This document shows, piece by piece, positions 24,201-36,467 of a stretch of DNA of 64,000 nt. The DNA is from Taeniopygia guttata. Its lineage: Eukaryota > Chordata > Aves > Passeriformes > Estrildidae. Numbering within the stretch: position 1 is the first letter of the stretch; the number at the start of each line of letters is the position of its first letter. Made by a program: the position numbers and the translations under genes. The stretch covers positions 21,716,001-21,780,000 of the forward strand of contig NC_133024.1 in assembly GCF_048771995.1 (NCBI RefSeq). The letters are read 5' to 3'. The notes under the pieces were generated by a model. The model saw only the letters and a list, made by a program, of their open reading frames with translations. It ran no database searches and had not been told where the DNA came from.

Positions 24201-26732
24201 CAGGTAGTTAGTTGATTTTCATCCCCAACCTCCCTTCGGTATGATACAGTCATCAATTTGAGAAGAAGCTGATGTGTTTAAGAGTTCTGCCTGTAGTGAG
24301 TCAGGGATCTACTACAGAAGAAAAAGTAGGGGGACCTCTTTATCAAACACTGGTTGTGTTGCTGCTCAGGACCTTACTGTTACTTCTTTAACCATAAAAG
24401 GAGGTGTGAAAGTCAAAATCTCATTTGACAATGACTTTAAACTTGCTTAGTTGTCTTACCAGATCTGTAAATAGTGTTCTAGGATTTTTAATTTTCTGCT
24501 ATACTTGGATATAACTGACTGAATTATGATGCTTAATGCATAGCACAAAAGACCTTAATGCTTGAAGGAAATGGCTGTAGAATACAGTCTCCTCCCTTTA
24601 ATTTGCCGGAGAAGTTTCAGCAAATGGGGTGAATGGTAACTTGGGTAACATGTAGGATGTAATAGTACTTGTAAGTGCTAGCTGAGCAAGAGTACTAGGC
24701 AAACTTGGAGTTTTTTAACATTATGAGGAGTTCTGAGATAGAGCTGTGAGTCTCAGCAGTGTGGTTAAAGTAACACTTCAATATTGTAACATTCTGGTTC
24801 ATTTTTATCTCTAGTATTTCTAACTGGTGGTTGTTTAAATGTCATTCTGATTTTCGCATTTGGAATATCACAGGCATTTGAAATGCCTGCTGGAGGGGTA
24901 GCGCCAAGCCTCACGGCGTAGCAAAATGTGACAACAGCTGTCTCCTTAGTAGCTCTTAAACACTCATATCTGGCATCCAGTGATTGCCCCTGAGTAGGGC
25001 AGAGAGGTAAATGAATGCAGTCTATAGCCATAGTTTCCATTTTTAGAGAAGAGTGAATTGATGTGATTACAACATACTTGTGAGAATTGTTAGTAAAAGA
25101 AAAATATATTTAGCTTTTTCTTTCACAGGATCCTTGTCAATGTACACTTTCCCAAGGTGTTTTGAAATGTCTGTTACTAGATTTGTATTAAGTGACCTAA
25201 GATTGTTTAAACTGAGGCAATACATAATCTTGCATTGAAGTTGGCTGTAGTAGAACAGAAATTATTCTTAATTAGGTTGATAGAGGCTCTGCACAGGAGA
25301 GGAGACACAGAACAGCAGCTTAATACTCGGGTTGAGCAGACAAATTATGGTCTGTAGTAGAAAAAGGTGACTTTCAAGCTGTTCACTTGCACTACTGACT
25401 GGAGGTTTCCTTTGCAGGGTGATGGCTGATGAGCTGACCAATACCAGAGCAATTCTTCAGCGCCAAACAAGGGATGCACAAAGTGCAATCCAGGACTTGC
25501 TGAATGAACGTGATCAGTTCCGTCAAGAGATGATTGATACACACAAGTATGATTTTTCTAATCCAGACTACCTCTGTGCAAACTTCATTTTTGTCAGTTT
25601 ATTTTAGGCTAGAGGAGAATCAAGTAACTTTCCCCTCTTCAAGTGATACTCAAAAAATATGCTGATGTATTGTATGGTCACTTCTCAGTCTTAGGGCTGA
25701 AAGAGCAAACGTAATAGAATGCTTTCTTCATTCCCTAGAGGTCTGAGGTTATAAGGGTAATAAACTATGGAACTGACATCCCTCACATCCTCAGGCTTTC
25801 TTTCTTTAATCACTTACTGTCTTGACTTCGAGTCTTCTCTGTTTCCTTCCAAAATACCAAAGAGGAGATTCTTCTACCTACATGGACTTTACAGTGCTTA
25901 TTCTGCCAGATGTTAAATAAGTGTTCCCAGGAATACTGTCCTGTGTTGGTGAGGCCTTGCCTTGGAGAACAGCGCACTTGTCTCCTTGTTCTTAAACACT
26001 TTTCTTGTCCATTTCTTTGGTTTAAGGTTTAGCTTATGCAGTAAACCTTGGGAAGAGATGATTCCTCTGAAGTGTGCTGGGTGCTGATTATACATTATAG
26101 AATACAAAGCCCAGTAACAGTGCTTCTTTCCTTTCTGCACAGGCTGCTGGAGGAGCTCATGGTCTCTCTTCAGTGGGGGAGACAACAGACATACTATCCT
26201 AGTGCCCAGCCTTACACTACAACAGAGCTAGCAGCTGTGAATTGTAAGCTAGCCAAAGCTGTAAGCTCACATCTTCTAGGAAATGTTGGCACTAACAGTC
26301 CAAAAAAGACTTCAACAGCTGTGGAGTTTTGCAATACCCCTGCTGAGAAAATGGCTGAAATGGTAAGAACTCTTGATGCATGTTAATCTTTATATTAAGG
26401 TTCTGGGTAAACAGATACTTAATTTTCAACCTGGAAGAAAGATGACGGATGGCTTTTGAGCAGAAATCCTTCCTAGCTCTTAGAGAAGGAAAAAGCCCAT
26501 TAAACTGTATAAAAAACATTTTCAGTGTCAATTTTTCCATCCTTAGATGCTACGTGTACTGGATCCAGCTGCACATCCAGAAACATCAACAGAAGTTTCT
26601 TTTTCTGAGACTTCTCCATCTTCTTTCCTTTCCACAAAGAAAAGTATTGGAAGGTTTCACCCATATACAAGATACGAAGATGTCACCTTCAATTGTTGCA
26701 ATCACTGTCAAGGAGAGCTGATAGCCCTTTAA
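21238..26732 (+). CDS. BLZF1: BLZF1 / golgin-45, six coding exons, 397 aa
   Basis: Golgin-45 is a Golgi matrix protein that binds Rab2 and the PDZ region of GRASP55 and helps maintain the medial Golgi stack (family knowledge). Coding exons are 21,238-21,256; 22,606-23,045; 23,673-23,872; 25,418-25,546; 26,143-26,362; 26,547-26,732. All junctions are GT/AG and the phases join to one 397-codon frame (human is about 400). The N-terminus, MTSLEKADDASSPIRGPGDG, aligns with human ...SSPIRGAGDGMETE. Residues 15-20 (RGPGDG) fit the tankyrase-binding consensus. A long coiled coil runs from about residue 115 to 275 (LLVASVGDDLQYHFER, ENEVLGRN, SIQCDVWRSKFLASR). The tail NCCNHCQGELIAL keeps the cysteines and hydrophobic C-terminus that engage GRASP55. 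Its 3' end faces that of CCDC181. Confidence 0.96.
22225..22447 (+). repeat. CR1 LINE 3' end, plus-oriented
   Basis: It starts at 'cttactgtgagggtggtgag', passes 'gatgccccatccctggaaga' and 'gagcaacctggtctagtgga', and ends 'cccttccaatccaaaccatt' plus 'ctatcctatggttttgtgac'. It resembles the CR1 consensus closely and lies in the intron just upstream of BLZF1 coding exon 2. Confidence 0.88.
22606..23045 (+). CDS. BLZF1: BLZF1 coding exon 2
   Basis: Acceptor TTTCAG ends at 22,605 and donor GTAAGA begins at 23,046. The exon is 440 nt and encodes residues 7-153: the SSPIRGPGDGMETE region, a low-complexity His/Ser linker, and the start of the coiled coil (KKEQIELKTAIEKLK). Confidence 0.95.
23673..23872 (+). 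CDS. BLZF1: BLZF1 coding exon 3 (coiled coil)
   Basis: Acceptor AATTCCAG ends at 23,672 and donor GTATTC begins at 23,873. It encodes VNRELKKLLVASVGDDLQ through WRSKFLAS, the most conserved part of the coiled coil. Confidence 0.96.
23873..25417 (+). other. BLZF1 intron between coding exons 3 and 4
   Basis: About 1.5 kb of AT-rich sequence with no recognised repeat or exon. The neighbouring introns (23,046-23,672; 25,547-26,142; 26,363-26,546) are likewise featureless. Confidence 0.6.
25418..25546 (+). CDS. BLZF1: BLZF1 coding exon 4 (coiled coil)
   Basis: Acceptor CTTTGCAG ends at 25,417 and donor GTATGA begins at 25,547. It reads VMADELTNTRAILQRQTRD to EMIDTH, and the split codon AA|G gives Lys with the next exon. 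Confidence 0.95.
26143..26362 (+). CDS. BLZF1: BLZF1 coding exon 5
   Basis: Acceptor TTTCTGCACAG ends at 26,142 and donor GTAAGA begins at 26,363. It reads LLEELMVSLQWGRQQTYYPS, then TTELAAVNCKLAKAV and on to AEKMAEM, closing the coiled coil. Confidence 0.95.
26547..26732 (+). CDS. BLZF1: BLZF1 last coding exon with stop
   Basis: Acceptor CATCCTTAG ends at 26,546 and the stop TAA is at 26,730-26,732. It encodes 61 residues ending in NCCNHCQGELIAL, the GRASP55-binding tail known in mammals. Confidence 0.96.
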   Translation: MLRVLDPAAHPETSTEVSFSETSPSSFLSTKKSIGRFHPYTRYEDVTFNCCNHCQGELIAL

Positions 26733-27950
26733 AAGCCCAGCCAAGGCAGCTGCACATGCACTCTTTCTGAAGAACTACACTAGCTGATGTTCAGCAGGCA
26801 CCCCTTTCTCCTTTTTCCATAATGGGTGGGTTTGGCATTGGAAATTATGCAGTTTCTGCTTCTCTACCTCTTGAAGTTAGGGATTGACAGGATTTCCATA
26901 GTCTCTGGGATACTTCTACTACTTCTCAATAGGGAAAGCTACTTATTTTCTTATATAAAGGCAAGACAACATTATGCTGGTCCAATTTATAGAGCATAGA
27001 GATGCTCTTGACTATTTAACATTTATAGTCCTATTAGCAAATCTTAATGAATTTCATTTTAGAGGGAGACAGAAGTGTAACCATACCAAAGCAAATGGAG
27101 TGCTGATCAGTTATGTCTAAATTTAAAAATAATGCAATGATACATTACATTATGTCAGTTACATGCTTTTTTTTTTTCTTTTAATTTTAGCCAAGGTGAT
27201 GAACTACCCTCAAGACTATGTTCTACCTTTTAAATTTAGTTATAAAAAGGAGTATGTGCAATGATTCTTCATAGCTGTAAGTTCTGAAAGCAAGAGTATA
27301 TACAATGTCAGCCCTCCAGTCAAGAAGGAGATAAAGCTTGAATGAACTCTGGCTCTAATATATAAGTAGTATCTGCTTTCAAATGAGTTTTAGAAAACCC
27401 TGTGAGATTAGGTTTTTCTTGTGTTTCCATAGAGGTGAAATAATGGCTTTTCAATTGTTTCAGCTTCTAGAGTGAAGCTGCTGTGTAGCTGATCCTCAGC
27501 AAAGGCAGACTGACATACTTGATTTAGTACATCCTTGCCTGGCATTAGGACTCAGTCCTTGCCTAAGGTCTTCCTGAATATTATGAGAAGGTGAAGATAA
27601 GCACTAAGTTTGCATTGGTACTGTTTAAAAAAAAAGTATTTTTTTACTTGTATGGTTTTATAATCTTGATGTAGAGTTGAAGTTCTTGACATAGGTTTGA
27701 AGAGAACTTTGAGGAGACAATCTGCTAAATCCAAAGAAGCTTATTTAAGTTTCTTAGGTTGACCCCCCAAATTTACCATATGAAGCTGTCTAGTTTAGAG
27801 AAAAGGTTTCTGAAATGGTTGCTTTTACTCAATTTTCCTTTGGATCTCACACCCATTTTCAGAATATGTAAGCTGTAAGTTCTTGCTGTTGCTGGCCCTG
27901 ATTTGGTTTACATGAAGAAAGCTACAATAAATTTCCTTTGCTTGCTTTCA
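26733..27950 (+). other. BLZF1: BLZF1 3'UTR (inferred)
   Basis: An AT-rich stretch follows the stop codon. An AATAAA at 27,926-27,931 with a T-rich stretch downstream is a reasonable polyadenylation signal, giving a 3'UTR of about 1.2 kb. The exact cleavage site is not visible. Confidence 0.45.
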
Positions 27951-29245
27951 AGTTGCTATTTTGGATTTAATGAAGTCACATTTCTGACCCTATTTTCTCT
28001 GTAGCATAAAAAGAACTACATGACATTGAACCATAAAACCCTTCACTCTGCTGGTGTGAGGCCATGAAGCACCTCTTTTTGTAGTTTTCTACAGTTAGAG
28101 AGATGGTGTGTGTGAACCTTTGCAAACATTCCTCCTGGATTTGCTTGCTAGACACAGGAAGCTCTTTGTGCCTTTGGTGTTGGAAAGGTACTGGAAGGAG
28201 GAAGGCACCTGTTACTTATGTGTCCCATTAGCACGTGAAATTTTCATTTTGTGTCCATGCTTGCTCTCTGTGCTGGCAGAAGCTGCAACAGAGCAGCCTC
28301 CAGTCCAACACCAGTGCTCTCAATGTGCCTGTAAGCAGCTCCAAAAATAACCAAGAAAAATACTACCAGCAAATCTGCTTTGCATCTACTACACTTCTGC
28401 CTGCTGCAGTACTCCCAGAAAACACTGTGAATGTTGAAAAATTTAAAAGCAATGCCAGGATCACGAAATCTGTTGGGGCATACAGCTGGACAGATTGCTC
28501 TTCTTCTTTCACTGACTTTATGATTTCATTTGTGACTTTGGCATGTTCTCTATCAAGAGTTCACAATTAGGAACTTCCTTACTACTGGAAAAAGGTCATA
28601 ATTTTCACAAGCTTTTAATTCCATGGAATAGAAAACTACTGAATATGACTCACAGAAGTAAGTTTCAAAACCTGTTGCACAATCACCTACACATTAGTCT
28701 TCAATCACCATTTTCCGGGAACCTGAAAGAACACAGTCCTCTGGTCTAGAACTGGTCAACAGATCAATAGGAAGTACTACAAGAAACATCATTTTCCAAC
28801 AACATAACACTTTGAACAGTCTTAATCACTAGCAGCATCAAACAGCAATATTAATCCACCAAAAATTCAACATTTTACACAGTAGCCTGCATCCAGGAAT
28901 CCATGATGGAGCTGTGTATAAAGTGCCTTTTAAAGAAGGGAATGTGTATTTGCCACCCTCATACATAGATCTTGCACTCATTTGGATTTGGTTAAACCAA
29001 GAAGATCCTGAGTTATACATTAAAGCAGGCTTTTCAACTAAATTACAAATAAATAGATAGTAAATCATTGTCACTTAAGATAATTGTTAAACTTGCTTGA
29101 AAGCTTTAAAAACACCACAAAAAGCTAGTAGCTGCAAAGGACGAAAGCTCAAGCCATAAAAATTAAGATTGTCACCAAGAACTCTGTGGCTACATCAAAT
29201 TTTCAGCTGTAATGATCTGAGAAACAACAGGATTTGGGCTCGGAA
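27951..29245. other. BLZF1-CCDC181 convergent intergenic / 3'UTR stretch
   Basis: The two genes end toward each other here. Part must be the 3'UTR of CCDC181 on the minus strand; a possible ATTAAA signal (minus) lies at 28,614-28,619. Open frames at 28.1-28.6 kb on the plus strand are not recognisable proteins. Confidence 0.4.
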
Positions 29246-29366
29246 TTAAATATAGTGGATGCTCCGCATTTTTCTTGATCTTCTGGCTTCTAATCTAAGC
29301 TGCTTGGCTCTCTCTTTAGCAGCTAGCTCTGCTGCTTGTTTCTCTTCTCTCTTCTTTCTCAGCCAG
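29246..29366 (-). CDS. CCDC181: CCDC181 last coding exon with stop
   Basis: Acceptor CTCTCCATAG ends at 29,367 and the stop TAA is at 29,248-29,246. It encodes DWLRKKREEKQAAELAAKER, AKQLRLEARRSRKMRSIHYI. The basic helical tail resembles the mammalian C-terminus. Confidence 0.92.
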
Positions 29367-32300
29367 CTATGGAGAGAGAAAGAGGAATAGAAGTACTGGC
29401 AGTTGTAATTTCAAGTTTTACATTATCCATTCAAAGGAGATTTGTCCTTTAAATGATAGAGCCCACCATGTCTTGAAGTTGGGTGTCATGGCTGAGACAG
29501 TCTAAAAGCCTGCCATACCCAAACACAGGAAACACTACTTTCCCACCCCAATTCCCCTTCTTTTGTACCCACCTTTACACCCCTCCCCTTTTGTTAAACT
29601 GAATTAGCTTTATGCTCATTTCAAGGACTGAATCAACCCAAGGTTGCTCCAAAATAGGCAACAAGGGTTTGAGGAGAAAATCCCCTTTTTAGCAAAATTC
29701 ACTCTTTTCAGCTCAGGTTCTGACAAATAATTTCACAGCAGTGAACAAACAGCATCAAGGAACTGATGTATTTTTGTTAGAGTGTAATTTTAAAAGGGCA
29801 TATTCATGTGAAAACCCTCCAAAACAATGAGGACTTCAGTAGCAAACATGTACTATAAGCTAGCTACAGTTTTGAGATGATAGACTACAAAAGCTTCAAA
29901 TGTGGTCCCTTAGGAATGACAGTACTCACTCTCTAAAAGCTCTGTCACAATCCTCTGCACTTGTAAAAAAGGCCACTTCCTCAGTTTGTCGTCTCAAGAC
30001 TTCTATCCGTCTTTCTCTCACATATTGTTGGTGCTTTTTTTTAAGCCATAATCTGTAGGCTTCTTCTGGATCCCTGTGCACCTCCTAATGAATAAAAAAG
30101 ACATGTATACACAAGGGTTATCAATAAATAACTTTCATAATAATCACATTATAATAGCTTTTTTTTTGTATTCTGCTGGCATCTCCCCTCCATGAAACAT
30201 CCTTTATAAACAAACTAGAGCATATGCTAATCTGGCATAGAATATATACATGAGCAAGCATTCAAAGCACTATGTTTAAACAAGAAGTGAATTTAGCTTT
30301 TCAAGCCAATCACTTTAAGGCAGAAGAATTTTAGAACAGCATCTGAATCTCCAGGTTTTGATAGGTCATGTGCATTAACTGCTTACTAGCAAGTTCTGAT
30401 GGTAAGGAACACACTCCAAAGAGTCTTCTGGCTGCTTGTTCACTCAGGGCTTAATCACGGCTTTCTCCTGGTATATGGGAGCATCACTGTATCCCCTGTG
30501 ATTTTAAAGTTAAGTACATGTGTGCTGTTTCTGCATTGCAAGCCACTCTGCTAAGCAGATCAATCATAAACCTGCAAGTCTACCTCTTCACTGAAAACAA
30601 TGTAACAAGAACATTTCCCATTGTTGTAAATTTTCATACACTTAGCTAAGAAGGCAGGTTTAGAATTGGGTTTTCCTATTCAACAAGAGCACTATAGATC
30701 CCAGTTCCACATAAGGGAGACCTTACTTTAATGCTCTGCTCTTCCAGCAGCTTTGCACGACGAATTCGCTTTTCTTGTTGTACCTGTTCTTTCTTCTTCT
30801 GTAACCAAGCTTTAAAAACCATTTCATTCTGCCTTCTCCTCACTTCTTCTAGTTCCCTTTTCTTTTCTTCTTCCTTAAGTGTAAGGAAAACTGAATAAAC
30901 TTAGTTTTTAAGAGAATTATCTTAATCTGCAAAGGCTGTTGCAGGCAATAAATAAGTCATTTGAATTGCATGAGACACACTTAAATACAGATGAAACAAG
31001 ACTACTCAAAGACTGCATCACAGCTAATACAACATTTAGGAAGAAATTGCTTGGAGCACTTCTGTTTGTGATATATTCAGACACTTTCAGTCTAATTCTC
31101 TTGTGATTACCTCTATTTCCTCTCGACTCACAGACATTTAAACAGCTTCAGGCAAAAACTCAAAATTAAGTCGGCCCAGTATCTCTGGTTAGCGTAGAAT
31201 CACTTTAAATGGATACATTTTAGAAATAAATGCAGCTCTCAGGCTTGATGGACCACTGAACCCTAAAGGATATTTAACAACACATGGCAGGCACTACCAT
31301 ATAAATAAGAACCTTTTCTGGACATGAAATTGCAATGTATTTACTTAAGGAATATTAATAGCTTCAGGCTTTTTTCAATTATACAAAATGAACTGATATT
31401 TACAAAATGGAGAAAAGTTTCTTTTACTTATTAATTACATTTTAGCTAATGGTAAGTATCTACAAGGAGAAGAAAAAGTTTCAATTAATGCTTCAAAAAG
31501 CTGATTAGGACCCTTTTTACCAGGATTTACTCTTTGACACAAAAGCTATAATCCCTACTCATTTCAATACTTAAGACATCTAATCTTGCAAATAGATGAT
31601 GTTCCTCCTACCTACACACAACTTCCTTATATCCTTCAAACTTACCATTTCTAATTTACTGGAATGAAACAAAGTCCACCAATATGAAGCATATAGATTC
31701 TAGTCATGTAAAGAAACGTTTAAAGCATGTGAAACCCATCACAGAATGGAAGAATTCCATTCCAGAATGAAGAAATAACACATCCTTACTTTTTCTTAAG
31801 TCAGCCAACAAGGAAGAAATTTAGCACATACTGTTAGAAAAATAACCTTCCTTCCCCTCACTACCCTACCTTTTACATTAAATACACAGAGCATGGTTTC
31901 AAGAGATCTAGTCTTGTGTGCACAAAGAAAACACTTCAACTGCTCATCAGATTGTATATCCCTCATTACTAAGCTGAGCCTCAGCAACCTTTTCAAATAA
32001 AGCAGGCTAGAGCTCTTTCCACAGATAGAAAGTAACCTTGGAAGCTACTTAGCCAGCTTAATTAGAACATCATGGCACAGGAAAATGGCAGATGCTTCAT
32101 GGTCCTTTTATAGGGCAACACATACATAACAAGTTACCTTTTTGTAATTGTATCATCATAATGCAAAAAGAAGAAAAAAAATCACCATTTTTTTACTCTC
32201 TATTAAAGATTTCTGAAGTTCTCATTACAGCTGTCAGAGGCTGACTCTCTATTATATTTTTTTTCCATGTAAGGAGCTGAGAAAGAATTAAAAGGGTTCT

Positions 32301-34372
32301 TACAGTCAGTCTGCTATGTAAATGTTATATTATGACTGAACACTCTCCCATATGATAATTGTCTAATCCATACTTCTTGAGTACCCAAACATGCCCCAGC
32401 CTTACTGTGGTTAATGTAAACTTCCTGCACTGCAGTATAATATGTGCAGATGTGACACCATGTGCTACATTCCATAAACTGTGGGACTGTAAAAGAACCT
32501 AGATAGAGAGAGAGTCAAAAAGCAAAAGCAGTAAGAAAAATATAACAGGTCCATTTATGAAGGATATATTAAATAAATGCTTCATTTCTCCTCTGAGCAA
32601 GGCATGGTCCTATGCAATTCTGGGAAAGTAGCTTTGAGAGATTCCCTACAAAGCCCAGAGAATTATTGTTATTATTGCTGTTCTTGTTATTATTACAACT
32701 ATTATTGCTGCCTCTTCTTATCAAAGGATTATGGTGTAAATACACACAGCACGTGGTCTTTGTGGAGCAGAGGAATAGGATGGTCCTGTGATTTACTTTT
32801 CTCTATATATTTACCTCTCTCTTCAGTCTTTCTTTCCTTAGCTCTATCTGCCTCCTTAATTCTTTTTGTCTGGGAGTAAGACTGTAAGTGGAGCTTTTCA
32901 CAGGTATGTTCGCACACTCAGTCTTCTGTTTTCCCACATCTTTTGCACCATTCAAAGCAGAATCTGGCTGCTGCTTAGAGTCAGATGTAGGCATTTCTTT
33001 TGCTTGAGAGGCAGTGGGCAAAGAACTGAAGAGTTCTGTAGTCTGTTGAGTTTCAATATCTGTAAAATAAACTCTCACTGGGGCCAAAATGCCCTGGCTT
33101 TCAATGTCACATATACATAAGAGTTCAAAATTTTCATCTTTTTCAGCTACAGTTTTACCATCTGTCTTCTCATCTAAGCCAGCACATGCTGAAAGTGATA
33201 TGCTTTTCTGTCCCTTGTCAGAAATACTCAGCTTAGACAGCCTGTCTGAAACATCGCCTGCTCTTGCAAGGTCAGTTTTACCAACTTCAGCATCTTCTGG
33301 AGGAGCAGCTTGAAGACCCACTTCATCCTCAAATTTTAATTTCCGTTCTCTGTTTTTATCCATAGGAGCCTGATTTTCCAGCTCTTTGTTGGCTTCTTCA
33401 ATCTTTTCCAAGACATAACGCTTTATTTCTTCATCCTCTCCCTCATCCAGTTCCTGCTCATTTTCCAGCTTGGATTCCTGGACAGAGCTTTCTCTCTCAG
33501 CATCAGATTCATGGTCCTCCTGTTCAATATCTGCCCCAGATTTCAAATATTTTTCATTAGAGTATATCACTTTCACATTTGCATCTGCCTCTGAAAGCTG
33601 ATCTAGATTTTCTTTTATTTCTTTATTGTCTTCTTGGAAGCTGTCTGCACTTCTAAGAATTTTCGCTTCAACATCCTCTTCCTTTTCTTCAGGATTCTAA
33701 AAAAAAATTAAAATAAACTAGTCTCTTCTCTCAACAAAAGAGCAGTTATCAAAGAAAGAGAAAAGATACAGTAAGAGAGAAGAGCAGTACAAACTATCTT
33801 CATTCTAAACCAAGTTGTCACATAGTACATGTTATAACTAACAGCTTTTTTGGCACTAACAAGTCTCTTCATTTTCTTCATGATCACATTCACACAAAGT
33901 TTAACTAACCAGTGAAGTGATTAATGACAGCATAAAACTGCAAAGAGTGTTATACAAACACTTAAAGGAACCCAGAAGTACTTTTGAAAAAAAGTAGCAT
34001 TTTCAATGAACACTGAATTTTCTACTTGACAGATATTATAACCAAACCAACCAGTTAGCTGAAATGTTTTTCACTATAATTCCAAATAACCTTCCTTGTC
34101 AAAATTCAGTGAATGCACCTACACATTTCAGCAATACTGAATTTGTGCCTATGATTCCAAATACTACTCAATTTTGTCTTCTAAATAACACAATTAGCAT
34201 TTAATGTAACAAATACCTCTTTTTCACCAAGGTTTTGTTTTTCTTCTTCATCAGTTAGGCATTCCGTGTCTTTTTCAAAATCATCCTCATATTCTGCATT
34301 TTCTGTTGATTCACCCACATCTGTTTGATCTTCCTTTTGATCCAGATCTCCTTGAGCTTCCTTTTCACTCAT
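29246..34372 (-). CDS. CCDC181: CCDC181, five coding exons, 486 aa
   Basis: CCDC181 is a coiled-coil, microtubule-associated protein of motile cilia and sperm flagella, reported to bind HOOK1 (family knowledge). Coding exons on the minus strand are 34,217-34,372; 32,815-33,696; 30,727-30,873; 29,930-30,084; 29,246-29,366. They join in phase to 486 codons plus TAA (human about 509). The first half is acidic and disordered (MSEKEAQGDLDQKEDQTDVG, then YEDDFEKDTECLTDEEEK). The C-terminal part, from about residue 330, is a highly charged coiled coil (LTPRQKELRRQIELRKERLK, FKAWLQKKKEQ, RLWLKKKHQQYVRERR, DWLRKKREEKQAAELAAKE). Repeated W-L-K/R-K-K motifs, one per exon, are typical of the family. The start was chosen as the first ATG of an exon beginning at an acceptor (34,396). 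The function is inferred from family and synteny. Confidence 0.93.
29930..30084 (-). CDS. CCDC181: CCDC181 coding exon 4
   Basis: Acceptor TTCATTAG ends at 30,085 and donor GTGAGT begins at 29,929. It reads EVHRDPEEAYRLWLKKKHQQ, YVRERRIEVLRRQTEEV, AFFTSAEDCDRAFR, and its last two bases GA join the next exon's C to give Asp. Confidence 0.92.
30727..30873 (-). CDS. CCDC181: CCDC181 coding exon 3
   Basis: Acceptor CACTTAAG ends at 30,874 and donor GTAAGG begins at 30,726. It is 49 codons, phase 0: EEEKKRELEEVRRRQNEMV, FKAWLQKKKEQVQQEKRIRR, AKLLEEQSIK. The charged coiled coil matches the family. Confidence 0.9.
30874..32814 (-). other. CCDC181 intron between coding exons 2 and 3
   Basis: About 1.9 kb of AT-rich DNA. 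An imperfect ATT/GTT-type trinucleotide stretch lies near 32,662-32,712. No repeat family is recognised. The smaller introns 29,367-29,929, 30,085-30,726 and 33,697-34,216 hold nothing notable. Confidence 0.55.
32815..33696 (-). CDS. CCDC181: CCDC181 large coding exon (294 codons)
   Basis: The acceptor (T-rich, TTAG) ends at 33,697 and the donor GTAAAT begins at 32,814. The exon is 882 nt, phase 0. It encodes NPEEKEEDVEAKILRSADSF, a long acidic/serine-rich region, and the start of the C-terminal coiled coil (TPRQKELRRQIELRKERLKR). Confidence 0.95.
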
Positions 34373-34395
34373 TTTGATGATGTGTTAGAGTAATA
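34217..34395 (-). CDS. CCDC181: CCDC181 exon with start codon
   Basis: An acceptor TTTGTGTAG ends at 34,396 on the minus strand, followed by a 23-nt leader and ATG at 34,372-34,370. The donor GTATTT begins at 34,216. It encodes 52 acidic residues (MSEKEAQGDLDQ...EKE). Coding part 34,217-34,372. Confidence 0.88.
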
Positions 34396-35229
34396 CTACA
34401 CAAAGGAGAGGGAATAAAACATTTTCAAACTCTAATGACACCCACATCAGACTTGTGAGCAGTAATACAAGCATGTTAGATAGTGCCACAGCACTCAGGA
34501 CTAAGGATCACCAATGGCTCATAAACATAAATGGTTTTGGCCTTTCCAGCTCAGGTTACTCGGAGAAGGTTTGAGATACAGCAAATCAAGGGGATTTAAC
34601 ACCTCTGACAGAGCTAAAATTAGAACTCATGATATTTTAACAAGTTAGCCTTGTGCTTGGACAAAGAGACCACTATTTTATATTAGCTAGAAGTGCTATG
34701 AACTTCTTGCTTGTATCTTGCCTTGTTTATATCTTAACTCGTTTAATGCAGTTTAAACACTCATTAATCTGTTAATCACACTGGCTATAATCATGTTCAT
34801 GACAAACCTGAAGATGAGCCACTATAAAGACTGAATCTTTTAAAAAATCTTTGTACTGCATAGCACACAGGTGCCACCAGCTCCTGAAGGACTGCTTAAA
34901 TGCCAGTGCTTGGTGCTCTACGCTGACTGCCTGCTGCCCCTCAGCTCAGCTCTCTCAGTACAAGGCATCAAAGACAAAAAAATTTAAAGATGTGGACACA
35001 CTCATGAGCATAGAGAGCTGATTCTGCTCTGTTTATAGCTTTAGCCCCTCCTCATTCCTTCAATTATTTATTAATTTTTACAAAAGCAGCACAGAAGAAG
35101 AAAACATCAATTATTCAAAAGTTCCTGTTCTTTTTGTACCATCAGCTGTAGGCTGGAAGGTGCCACTTCTATGTGTCTCTAGGAGGATTAATCAGTGTCA
35201 TTTTCAATATACCAAAGATCATGATTGTT

Positions 35230-35492
35230 GTGACAGGACAAGGAGTAATGGGTACAAAAAGAAAGAGAGGAATTTTAGGTTAGGTATTAGGATTAAATTC
35301 TTTGCTGTTTCAGTGGTAAGGCACTGAAACAGGTTTCTCAGGGAGATTGTGGCTGCCCCATTCCTGAAAGTCTTCAAGACCAGGTTGGATGGTGCTTTGA
35401 GCAACCTGGTCTAGTGGAAGGTATCCCTGCCCATGGCAAGAAGGTCACAATTTGATGAGGTCCATTCCAACCCCTTAACATTCTGTGATATC
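35230..35492 (+). repeat. CR1 LINE 3' end, plus-oriented
   Basis: It runs from 'aggaattttaggttaggtat' through 'caggttggatggtgctttga' and 'gagcaacctggtctagtgga' to 'tccattccaaccccttaac' and 'attctgtgat'. A clear but diverged CR1 3' end. Confidence 0.85.
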
Positions 35493-36467
35493 ATGTGGCA
35501 GGACAATGTGGGGTGTAAGAGAGAGGTCTGACTCTGGATGGCCCCAGAATAGCAGGACAGCTCTTGCTCTGTGACCATCCTAGCCTTCCAGACAAGAATC
35601 ACAGAACCAGAGAATCAACAAGGGTTGCACCTGGACTTTCAAATCCATCTATGCGTTTTGTAAAAACCCTTTCTTGCAGCAGATGTTGCTTAAATTCTTC
35701 CAAGCCTTTGTTTTGAGTTCTGATGAGCATCTCTGAGTTCTCAGTTATGTATTCTCAGGAACACCAGCTCTACTCCTTAGAACTCAGTATTTCATGCTGG
35801 TAAAGAGTGATGTTCTTTTAAGCCTCAAAGCTCAGTCAAGATTTATTTTAGAGTGGTAATAAAGCTGGACATTCTTTGCTGCAAAATTGTTTGTACAAAA
35901 ACTTTTAAAAGCTCCTTGTCTTCTCTGATCCATATGTTGTTTAAGAAAATCTGTCAGGTTTTTCACTTCTTTTTAGCTACCACTTGCTACTGGAATCACT
36001 CATTCACACTAGATTTCTCAGAATTTAAATTTTAAGAGCTCATTCAGACTGTTGCCTTGGCTTTCAACACTATTATTTCCATCATGTTTTCCCTGCACCA
36101 CCTCATATGACACATAATGATTTTTGCTGGGAAATGCCCCTTCCTTAACAAATATCCTTGGTTTGGGTGATGACATACCTGGGATCTTAATGGAGATTAC
36201 TTTGCTGTAGTGCATATTCAGCACAAAGAACTATTTCTCTGTGACTTCATTATTACGATAAGCAGATACAAAAGCTGCACAGATTAATTGTGCCTTTAAA
36301 AAAATATGTTCACATCAGTCTGTGGCACTCAATACAAACACATTGAACATGCTGTTTAATTCATTTAGGTGAAGAGTAATAGTGGGGAGCAGCACAAAAA
36401 TCAACTTCTCCTGTTGTAAGATAAAGTAGCCATGGCTGAAGAGATAACTTCCAATTAAATTATTTGT

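Noticed and set aside
28235-28570. Plus-strand frame with KLQQSSLQ...NVPVSSSKNNQEKYYQ after BLZF1
   Set aside because: It begins after an acceptor-like CAG but has no matching donor or upstream exon. BLZF1 already ends with its conserved tail and an AATAAA before it.
35597-35640. Short CR1-terminus-like text (atcacagaaccagagaatca)
   Set aside because: Too short and without the preceding CR1 body; not listed as a separate repeat.
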